Assembly: GCA_946482345.1 (NCBI GenBank)
Contig: CAMLRJ010000208.1
Coordinates: 1-6,486, forward strand
DNA: 6,486 bases
Source of the DNA: an uncultured Cellvibrio sp.
Lineage (GTDB): Bacteria > Pseudomonadota > Gammaproteobacteria > Pseudomonadales > Cellvibrionaceae
Direction: 5' to 3'
In this document: positions 1-5,831 of the stretch, piece after piece
Numbering within the stretch: the first letter of the stretch is position 1
Layout of the letters: each line of letters starts with the position of its first letter
Program-made: the position numbers and the translations under genes
Notes under the pieces: generated by a model
Told to the model about the DNA's origin: nothing
Seen by the model: only the letters and a program-made list of their open reading frames with translations
Database searches by the model: none

Positions 1-238
1 CAACCAACCATGTCAGTTGCACATTTTTGTCCAGCTGACGAAATACTTCATCTACCCATGGTCGTCCGCAAAAGACTCCGGCTTCCCGCGTGATAACACG
101 GGCTTGGGAAAATCTGTCTGCCGGGATAAGTTCTGCTGTGATGTCACCTGAACCTACATCTTCGATCAGTGCATGGGTGACTTGTTGATGGATGGCGGAG
201 ATTAATTCGTCTCTGGAAAAACGTTCTGGCTGGATCAT
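1..238 (-). CDS. nadC: Nicotinate-nucleotide pyrophosphorylase (quinolinate phosphoribosyltransferase), N-terminal part, cut by the window edge
   Basis: The reverse strand reads as an open frame of 79 codons from ATG at 238 to the left edge, beginning MIQPERFSRDELISAI. It contains the NadC N-terminal signature EDVGSGDIT (residues 26-34), then AELIPAD, VITREAGVFCG (48-58) and WVDEVFRQLD (61-70), which match NadC proteins closely. The enzyme is cytoplasmic and converts quinolinate plus PRPP to nicotinate mononucleotide, CO2 and pyrophosphate in de novo NAD synthesis. Only about the first quarter is present (E. coli NadC is about 297 residues). The quinolinate- and PRPP-binding residues of the barrel domain therefore lie outside the window. 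The start is supported by a GAG seven bases upstream (TTTGAGTTTTTAC then ATG). It is divergent from the DUF1631 gene at 429. From memory, a DUF1631 gene also neighbours nadC in Pseudomonas aeruginosa, which supports the assignment. Confidence 0.93.
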   Translation of the reverse strand, partial: MIQPERFSRDELISAIHQQVTHALIEDVGSGDITAELIPADRFSQARVITREAGVFCGRPWVDEVFRQLDKNVQLTWLV

Positions 239-293
239 GTAAAAACTCAAAAGCTGGGATAAAAAATGAAAGAAATGTCAGTCTAATTCCAAA

Positions 294-322
294 AAAATAC
301 TAAATTCAGCCAAGCAAAACAA
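294..322 (-). promoter_or_regulatory. Candidate sigma-70 promoter for nadC
   Basis: On the reverse strand TTGTTT (322-317) is followed, after exactly 17 bases, by TATTTT (299-294). Both hexamers are imperfect matches to the sigma-70 consensus, but the spacing is ideal. The position leaves a leader of roughly 50 bases before the nadC ATG at 238. The region is AT-rich, so chance matches are likely. This is inference from pattern only. Confidence 0.3.
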
Positions 323-369
323 TTAGTTATTGCAAACTGTGATAGGCCTCTCGATCTTATCATTTGCCC

Positions 370-397
370 TCGAGCCTGTCTGCCACTTGGTTATACT
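370..397 (+). promoter_or_regulatory. Candidate promoter for the first DUF1631 gene
   Basis: TATACT (392-397) is a good -10 hexamer (5 of 6). The best -35 at a usable spacing is the weak TCGAGC (370-375, spacer 16). Transcription would start near 404, giving a short leader of about 25 bases before the ATG at 429. The -10 overlaps the left arm of the ACTCAAA dyad (395-420), so a protein bound there could block it. Support for the -35 is poor. Confidence 0.25.
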
Positions 398-420
398 CAA
401 ATAGAGATCAGACTTTGAGT
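395..420. repeat. Inverted repeat ACTCAAA-N12-TTTGAGT, possible operator or ribosome-site hairpin
   Basis: ACTCAAA (395-401) and TTTGAGT (414-420) are perfect 7-bp inverted arms separated by 12 bases, ending 8 bases before the ATG at 429. The left arm overlaps the candidate -10 and the right arm contains the GAG that is the only Shine-Dalgarno-like element of the downstream gene. It could be an operator. If transcription starts further upstream, it could instead form an RNA hairpin masking the ribosome site. A third copy, ACTCAAA at 245-251, sits just upstream of the divergent nadC start. The symmetry is seen directly; the function is inferred. Confidence 0.4.
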
Positions 421-428
421 GACACCTC

Positions 429-2855
429 ATGAGCGAAGCCAAACCTGAAGTTGTCAAATTAGATACCAAAAAGGTTGTTCAGTTGAACATTGAACGAAAC
501 TCTCCGCAGCAGTCGCAAATCGCTTTGGCGAGATTGCCTGCCGCTATGCATAATTTGCGTGATAAAGCGCGCCAGCACTTGCAAAATTTGTTGAGAGAAC
601 TTTTTGATAAAGTCGATGACGCTATGTTTGAGTTGGCTGATAAAGCCGACAACAATCAGGATCAAAATTTGTATTTTGATTCCATGCGTGAAGTGAGAAT
701 TCGTCGCCGTGCAATGGAGACAACTTTTTTCCGTCAAATTGATATAGGTTTTGCGCAGTTATTGGATGCCAACGCGTATCGCGACGAGATGACAGAAGAA
801 AAACAAGTTTCAGCAGATGATTTGTCTCTGGTTAAAAACGATGAACTTGAAGAAATGGTTGCAACCGATACCATGATCAACAAGGCCAATGAGCAATTCG
901 CTGAAGCCATCCAGCACCTCACATTACGTATAGATCATCTGGTTCCTATCAAGGTCTATCAAAAAAATAATCCTCTTGGTGCTGATGTCATTTGCCGTGC
1001 ATTTGTGCAGTCCACTACTGCGTTGACAATTGATGTAAAAGCCAAACTGGTATTGTTTAAATTATTTGATAATTTGGTGATGACGCAGCTGGGAAAATTA
1101 TTTGACGCATTGAATAAATCATTAATTGAAGCTAACATTTTGCCTTCGTTAAAAGCGGCGGTAAAAGCTAAAAAAAATCCGGTACAACAAACTTCCCATG
1201 CTCAAGGCACTGCTTCTGGTGGTTCATCACATACTCAGGTTTACGATGATCAAACCAATCAAGTATTGCAAAATCTTCGAAGTTTATTGGGTCAATCGTC
1301 ATCTCCTGCAGTTTCTCCCAGTGTCCAAAATACGGAAATTGCAACACCTGACTTGCTCAGATTATTGTCGCAAGCTCAACATCGTCATGATTCAATGACA
1401 GCGCAAACACCTGTAAGTCTACGACAAATGTTACAGGATTTGCTGTCATCGGAAGTTGAGAAATCGGCTGCAATTAATCAGGTAGATGATGATGTGATTA
1501 ACCTTGTCAGCATGATGTTTGAATTTATTTTAGATGATCGCAATTTGGCGTCACCTATGAAGGCTTTGATTGGTCGGTTACAAATTCCGATGGTCAAAGT
1601 TGCGATTGCAGACAAGAGTTTTTTCAGCAAGGGTGGGCATCCTGCACGTCGTTTATTGAATGAAATGGCAATGGCTTGTTTGGGCTGGCAAGAAACTACC
1701 GCTGAAAATCTGCACAAAGATATTTTGTACAACAAAATGCAGGAAATGGTACGTGTTGTGTTGGCTGATTTCGAAACTGACATGGGAATATTTAATAATC
1801 TCCTGTTGGATTTCCGTGCGTTTCAGGAAAAAGAAAAACGTCGCGCACAAATTCTTGAACAGAGAACGATTGATGCTGAAGATGGCAAAGCGAAATCCGA
1901 GCGTGCCAGAGCAGAAGTGGATAATGCTTTGCGCAATATTATTGGCGATAAACTATTGCCTCAAACCGTTACGCGTTTGCTGAGAGATGCATGGGCCAAC
2001 GTGATGTTTATCAGCTGCCTTAAACAAGGAGTTGATAGCGAGGATTGGCTGGAAAAAAATACCACAGCGCAGCAGTTGGTGTGGAGTGTGACCTCTTCAA
2101 TGGATAAGGATAATCGTCAAAAATTGTTGAAAATGGTGCCGGAACTTTTGCAGAAATTAAGGACAGGTTTAGAAGGTATCTCTTTCAGCCCACTTGAAAC
2201 CACGCAAATGTTCAAGCAGCTTGAAGCTGTTCATTTGGCCAGATTGCGCAGTGATTCAACGCCTGTAGTTGAAAAACCTGTTGAAAAGCAAATTGACAAA
2301 TTACCCGTTGATGAAAAATCCGCTGCAGAAGTAAAACCATCAATATCAGAAGCAGATTTGGAAGCAAAAGCTATTGAGTTGGCTGAAAAGAATGCGCAAA
2401 GGCGAGCACCTCAACCAGCAAAACCGGTTGCATCTGTGGTTGTGCCGCAGGAACCAAAAGCGGAGGAAAAAGCCGTTGATCCGGTTGTTGTTGGAGATGC
2501 CAGTGATGATATTCCAAAGCAAGAAGTTCCCGTCATTCATCAAGTAGAGGAGGTGGATGTTGCGCGTATAGAGTCCCAGCATTTAGCTTTGGTGGGTAAT
2601 ATTACCCAGGGAACCTGGTTTGAAATGCAGGGTGATAATGGTGAAAAGTATCGTTGCCGCCTTGCGGCTATTATTCGTCCCGCTGGAAAATATATCTTTG
2701 TTAACCGTTCCGGTATGAAAGTTGCTGAGGAATCGAGAGAGACCTTGGCTTTGGCGTTACAGCAAAAACGCCTGAGTATATTGGATGACGGAATGTTGTT
2801 TGACCGTGCCCTTGAAGCCGTTATTGGTAATTTGAGGGATAAACGACCAGGCTAG
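429..2855 (+). CDS. DUF1631 family protein, first paralogue (808 residues)
   Basis: Large, apparently soluble cytoplasmic protein with no signal peptide and no membrane segment. I recognise it as DUF1631 (Pfam PF07793), a family of unestablished function; some members are mislabelled thymidine phosphorylase in databases. Visible blocks are: an N-terminal helical part with DDAMFELADKAD (63-74) and YFDSMREVR (82-90); LSLVKNDELEE (132-142); IDVKAKLVLFKLFD (about 200-215); a low-complexity Q/S/T linker (about 245-350); VINLVSMMFEFIL and HPARRLLNE (356-412); a charged coiled-coil-like stretch (464-503); a conserved W in RDAWANVMF (about 519-527); a long Pro/Glu/Lys/Val linker (about 610-715); and a beta-rich C-terminal module opening with GTWFE at 728. 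The ATG at 429 is the first in frame, since a TGA lies at 420-422. It has only a weak GAG nine bases upstream. It is followed at 3077 by a paralogue and is divergent from nadC. The family assignment is confident; the biochemical role is unknown. Confidence 0.88.
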   Translation: MSEAKPEVVKLDTKKVVQLNIERNSPQQSQIALARLPAAMHNLRDKARQHLQNLLRELFDKVDDAMFELADKADNNQDQNLYFDSMREVRIRRRAMETTFFRQIDIGFAQLLDANAYRDEMTEEKQVSADDLSLVKNDELEEMVATDTMINKANEQFAEAIQHLTLRIDHLVPIKVYQKNNPLGADVICRAFVQSTTALTIDVKAKLVLFKLFDNLVMTQLGKLFDALNKSLIEANILPSLKAAVKAKKNPVQQTSHAQGTASGGSSHTQVYDDQTNQVLQNLRSLLGQSSSPAVSPSVQNTEIATPDLLRLLSQAQHRHDSMTAQTPVSLRQMLQDLLSSEVEKSAAINQVDDDVINLVSMMFEFILDDRNLASPMKALIGRLQIPMVKVAIADKSFFSKGGHPARRLLNEMAMACLGWQETTAENLHKDILYNKMQEMVRVVLADFETDMGIFNNLLLDFRAFQEKEKRRAQILEQRTIDAEDGKAKSERARAEVDNALRNIIGDKLLPQTVTRLLRDAWANVMFISCLKQGVDSEDWLEKNTTAQQLVWSVTSSMDKDNRQKLLKMVPELLQKLRTGLEGISFSPLETTQMFKQLEAVHLARLRSDSTPVVEKPVEKQIDKLPVDEKSAAEVKPSISEADLEAKAIELAEKNAQRRAPQPAKPVASVVVPQEPKAEEKAVDPVVVGDASDDIPKQEVPVIHQVEEVDVARIESQHLALVGNITQGTWFEMQGDNGEKYRCRLAAIIRPAGKYIFVNRSGMKVAEESRETLALALQQKRLSILDDGMLFDRALEAVIGNLRDKRPG

Positions 2856-2868
2856 AATCTTGTCTGGT

Positions 2869-2896
2869 TTGGAAGTCGGTTGTCTTAAGGTATAAA
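2869..2896 (+). promoter_or_regulatory. Candidate sigma-70 promoter for the second DUF1631 gene and the PilZ gene
   Basis: TTGGAA (2869-2874) and TATAAA (2891-2896) are separated by 16 bases, matching 4 of 6 and 5 of 6 of the sigma-70 consensus. The position is just past the stop of the first DUF1631 gene and would give a leader of about 170 bases before the ATG at 3077. It would let the second DUF1631 gene and the PilZ gene be expressed independently of the first. No convincing terminator separates the two large genes, so read-through is also possible. Confidence 0.4.
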
Positions 2897-3000
2897 TCTC
2901 ATCAAATGGTCAGGTGTTTTTGTGAGCCTGTCTTCTAATTTTTAGTTATGTAGATTCGAATTTGGCACGTTTGTGGAAGAATGGACACAGTCTGTTAAGA

Positions 3001-3042
3001 TTTGACATCAAATTTGACCTTTAACTGTTGCTGACAGATACA
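3001..3042 (+). promoter_or_regulatory. Palindrome cluster TTTGA/TCAAA/TTTGA with -35-like hexamers
   Basis: TTTGACATCAAATTTGACC (3001-3019) holds three 5-base half-sites: TTTGA, TCAAA and TTTGA. TCAAATTTGA (3008-3017) is a perfect 10-bp palindrome, and TTTGA-CA-TCAAA (3001-3012) is a second dyad sharing one arm. It contains TTGACA (3002-3007) and TTGACC (3014-3019). The latter is 17 bases from the weak -10 candidate GATACA (3037-3042). The arrangement would suit a regulator binding over a -35, about 60 bases upstream of the ATG at 3077. Half-sites this short in AT-rich DNA can arise by chance. Confidence 0.3.
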
Positions 3043-3065
3043 TAACTGCCAGTTTTGCTCTAAGC

Positions 3066-3071
3066 AGGGAG
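3066..3071 (+). promoter_or_regulatory. Shine-Dalgarno site that fixes the start of the second DUF1631 gene
   Basis: AGGGAG lies five bases before the ATG at 3077. The next in-frame ATG (codon 9, at 3101) has no purine-rich site before it, so 3077 is the preferred start. This is a clearly stronger ribosome site than that of the first paralogue at 429. Confidence 0.7.
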
Positions 3072-3076
3072 TATCT

Positions 3077-5488
3077 ATGGATAATAAGCGTGAACCAGCT
3101 ATGAAAAAATCGGGTTTCCCTGGCCATGATGCCAATAAATCGACAAATACGGTCTCGGTTATGACTGAACAGATGGTTGTCCAGCACATTAAAGAATGTC
3201 GCGACATCACACGTGAATTTATTGGCAGGTTTTTTGGTAGCTTCTGGTCTCAATGGATGCGTCAGATTCAGGATAATGCTACTCATGCGAGATCCAACAA
3301 AGAACAAACCTCACTTTTTGAAACTTACAATCTGATGCAAGCTGTTGCCGATGCAGCAGAACAGGAGTTTCTGCAGCACATTTCCAACGGCTTCGTGAAA
3401 TTTAAAAACAAAACTTTGAATACCTTGACAGGTGAAGAGCGTTTCAGTGGTGATATTTTGTCTTTGGTTGAACATTCTGATTTGGAAGAAACTATTGCGA
3501 TCACTTCAATTACCCATCGTGCGGACAACATGTTTTCCGAACCATTATGGGCTTTGCGTCAGCGTCTGGCATTACTGAATGATGGTGAAAAAATAGAAGA
3601 TGCGGGTAATCCGGTTGCTTCTGTGCAGTTTTGCGAAGCCTTGCGCAAAGTGTTATCAAATTTGGAAGTAGATGTAAAAACTAAAATTATTGGTTACAAA
3701 TTTTTCGATCAGGATCTTGTTTCCCAGCTTGATGGTCTTTATGGGCAGATGAATGATTATTTGTCGCGACAAAATCTGCTGCCCAATCTTCGATTCAATC
3801 CATCCCAGCCTGTCAATTCCAAAACCGGATCCCAATATCAGTCCGGGTTTGATGAAGATGCCGCACAACAGCCGAGTGAAATGGATTTGCACGAACAGCA
3901 ACAACGCAGGAATACCGAGCGTTTGTTGGAAGGTCAGCTAAGTAATGCAGACGTTCAATATCAAAATAGTTTGTTAGGTGCAATTAAACTTTTGCAGACG
4001 CATGTTGCATTACAATTTCCTACTATGTTGGCTGCACAACAGATTGCTCAGGTGGGAACAATCAATCCACAAGCATTTACCGCATTGCCACCTATGTCAC
4101 CAGCAAACATGGAAGTCTATTCGACGCCACAGCTGGTGAATGTTTTTGAGGTGATGCAGTCCAAAGTACTTCAGCAGAATCAGGCATCATTGCAATCTGA
4201 ATCTATGATGGGAACACAGGTGGATGTAAAAACCGTCGCTGAAATGAATCGTCAGGTGATGGAAAAAATTGTAGATGAAAACGCAAACGGCGCTCTCGAA
4301 GCTGACGATATGCAGACGATTGATTTGGTCGGGTTGTTGTTTGAGTACATGTTGTCGGATGAGCATTTACCTGACTCGGTAAAAACGGTACTCAGTTATT
4401 TGCATACGCCATTTCTTAAAATTGCATTTATCGATAAAGATTTTTTTGAGCAGCCAGAGCACCCCGCACGTGTTTTATTAAATAGTCTGGCGGAAGCCGG
4501 TGCCAGATGGGTTGGTAATGACGGCACAGATCAATATGATATTTTTGCCAAAATTAAAACGACAGTTTTTCATCTGTTACAAGAATTTAAAAATGATGTG
4601 CGAATTTTTGCGGAAACGCTGATTGAATTTAATTCCTATACTCGTAATGTTGCTCGTCGTCAGGAATTGATGGAGCGACGTGCTCTGGAAAAAGCACAGG
4701 GCGAAGAGCGTTTACGTGAAGCCAAGATTCAAGTGAATGATGAAGTTCGTAAGCGTACAGATGGTAAAGAAATGCCTTCTGCGATCTTGCTGTTGTTATT
4801 GCAACCCTGGTCGGATTACCTTTCGTTTGTATTGTTACGTTACAGCGATAAATCCGATGCGTGGCAAAAAGCATTAAAAGTGATTGATGATTTGATCTGG
4901 ACTTTGGAGCCAAAAACTCTGCAGGTTGAAAAAGCCAGACAAATGCATATTCAGGAAGATTTGATTGCGGCGCTTGAAAAAGGTTTTGAGACCATAGGAT
5001 ACGAACAGGCAAAAGGCAGAAAGCTGCTGGATGCCGTTAGCTCATTGCAGCGTCTTGCGTTGTTGAGCCGTAAAGCGGAACCTGCACCTGCGCCTATGCG
5101 TTCGCGATTGGAAACCATGGCAACAGAAAAAGCAGGCGGGAAAAGTTTTGAGCGGCAAGTCATCACGCCTGATGAGCAGCGCTTTATGGACAGTTTGAAA
5201 ATGGTGGAATTTGGAACCTGGTTTGAATTTGAGGGTGGTAAACGCTTGAAGGTGGCCTGGTACAACAAAAAGACTCAGCACTATATGCTGGTTGATCAGC
5301 AGGGCAGAAAAGTGTCATTGACTTCAAGTTTGGAATTGGCAAGGCAGATGTTGTCCGGAACTGCGAAGATTATTTCCGGCAGCACCAAACCATTTTTTGA
5401 ACGCGCGTTGGAAAATATTTATAACACATTAAATGAGCGTGCTGATGTTGGTAAAGTGCATCCCGTTAAAATTGAGAAAGTAGTATGA
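3077..5488 (+). CDS. DUF1631 family protein, second, divergent paralogue (803 residues)
   Basis: This protein has the same domain order as the protein at 429-2855 and is clearly a diverged paralogue. Blocks: a divergent N-terminal helical part containing SNKEQTSLFETYNLMQ (73-88); LSLVEHSDLEE (128-138); LEVDVKTKIIGYKFFD (196-211); a long Q/M-rich middle region (about 240-410); TIDLVGLLFEYML (414-426); EHPARVLLNSLAEAG (461-475); a charged coiled-coil-like stretch (about 523-560); PWSDYLSFVLL (577-587); a short linker (about 665-705); and a C-terminal module opening with GTWFE (713-717), with VAW at 726-728 and YMLVDQQGRKV near 736-746. No signal peptide or membrane segment is visible, so it is probably cytoplasmic. 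Compared with the first paralogue the middle linker is longer and the C-terminal linker much shorter. Its stop overlaps the start of the PilZ gene by four bases. It is probably a partner or scaffold in a c-di-GMP-linked process, which is inference from context only. Confidence 0.86.
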   Translation: MDNKREPAMKKSGFPGHDANKSTNTVSVMTEQMVVQHIKECRDITREFIGRFFGSFWSQWMRQIQDNATHARSNKEQTSLFETYNLMQAVADAAEQEFLQHISNGFVKFKNKTLNTLTGEERFSGDILSLVEHSDLEETIAITSITHRADNMFSEPLWALRQRLALLNDGEKIEDAGNPVASVQFCEALRKVLSNLEVDVKTKIIGYKFFDQDLVSQLDGLYGQMNDYLSRQNLLPNLRFNPSQPVNSKTGSQYQSGFDEDAAQQPSEMDLHEQQQRRNTERLLEGQLSNADVQYQNSLLGAIKLLQTHVALQFPTMLAAQQIAQVGTINPQAFTALPPMSPANMEVYSTPQLVNVFEVMQSKVLQQNQASLQSESMMGTQVDVKTVAEMNRQVMEKIVDENANGALEADDMQTIDLVGLLFEYMLSDEHLPDSVKTVLSYLHTPFLKIAFIDKDFFEQPEHPARVLLNSLAEAGARWVGNDGTDQYDIFAKIKTTVFHLLQEFKNDVRIFAETLIEFNSYTRNVARRQELMERRALEKAQGEERLREAKIQVNDEVRKRTDGKEMPSAILLLLLQPWSDYLSFVLLRYSDKSDAWQKALKVIDDLIWTLEPKTLQVEKARQMHIQEDLIAALEKGFETIGYEQAKGRKLLDAVSSLQRLALLSRKAEPAPAPMRSRLETMATEKAGGKSFERQVITPDEQRFMDSLKMVEFGTWFEFEGGKRLKVAWYNKKTQHYMLVDQQGRKVSLTSSLELARQMLSGTAKIISGSTKPFFERALENIYNTLNERADVGKVHPVKIEKVV

Positions 5489-5823
5489 GTTCACACCAGC
5501 GTCAGAGGGAGCGTTATTCAGTTACCCAGGATGTCGATGTGTATGATGCACTGCGCGATACCTATATTGGCAGATTGGTTAACATCCATTCCAATGGCTT
5601 AATGCTGATTGCAGATAAAGCCTTGAATGAGGATACACTCTACACTTTTGATATACATTTGCCATTACCTATTCGTAACTTATCCAGCATACAAATTGGT
5701 GTTGATTGTCTTTGGGTAAGAGAAGCTGATTTGGCTGGTAAATATTGGATGGGATTTTCAATTATTGATGCTACTGCAGACACATTGATGATTATCGAGC
5801 AAATTATTAAAACAGATCTGTAA
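5485..5823 (+). CDS. PilZ-domain protein, putative c-di-GMP receptor (112 residues)
   Basis: Single-domain PilZ-type protein. The N-terminal arginine motif is R6-Q-R-E-R10 followed by YSV, fitting RxxxR. GRLVNIHSNGLML (29-41) aligns with the second PilZ motif (D/N)xSxxG as N33-I34-H35-S36-N37-G38. The asparagine and glycine are present, but histidine replaces the usual serine. Beta-strand patterns follow (YTFDIHLPLP 53-62, IQIGVDCLWV 69-78) and then YWMGFSIID (87-95), typical of the closing barrel strands. PilZ domains bind cyclic di-GMP and control motility, exopolysaccharide or pilus functions; the partner here is unknown. The ATG overlaps the TGA of the upstream DUF1631 gene (ATGA, 5485-5488) and has only a weak purine stretch upstream, so translational coupling is likely. 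The 3' end overlaps the convergent pldA by 17 bases. The family call is good; retained ligand binding is uncertain because of the altered motif. Confidence 0.85.
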   Translation: MSSHQRQRERYSVTQDVDVYDALRDTYIGRLVNIHSNGLMLIADKALNEDTLYTFDIHLPLPIRNLSSIQIGVDCLWVREADLAGKYWMGFSIIDATADTLMIIEQIIKTDL

Positions 5824-5831
5824 AAATAATT
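5802..5831. repeat. 30-bp imperfect palindrome at the convergent pilZ/pldA 3' ends
   Basis: ACAGATCTGT (5812-5821) is a perfect 10-bp palindrome. It is flanked on the same axis by AATTATT (5802-5808) and AATAATT (5825-5831), with three A:A mismatches on each side between core and arms. It covers both stop codons. Transcripts could fold only a weak AU-rich stem. The minus-strand transcript has a U-rich run after the core, but no GC-rich stem supports a standard intrinsic terminator. Its role is unknown. Confidence 0.45.

Noticed and set aside
1478..1850. Reverse-strand open frames inside the first DUF1631 gene
   Set aside because: They lie opposite a well-supported coding region, have no recognisable family, and have compositions expected of antisense shadows.
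429..2855. Thymidine phosphorylase annotation sometimes attached to DUF1631 proteins
   Set aside because: No phosphorylase signature or glycosyltransferase-like domain pattern is visible. The label appears to be a database artefact.
2911..2944. Possible terminator after the first DUF1631 gene: CAGG and CCTG arms followed by a T-rich stretch
   Set aside because: The stem is only four base pairs with a 12-base loop, and the T-rich part does not follow it directly. It is too weak to call.
2856..3076. A c-di-GMP riboswitch or other structured leader before the second DUF1631 gene
   Set aside because: I looked because of the PilZ link, but no GEMM-like conserved core was recognised. Only short hairpins such as CTGT-N5-ACAG (3025-3037) and AACTG-C-CAGTT (3044-3054) are present, which can occur by chance.
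4629..5281. Overlapping reverse-strand open frames inside the second DUF1631 gene
   Set aside because: They are mutually overlapping, without recognisable motifs, and opposite conserved DUF1631 blocks, so they are shadows of the real gene.
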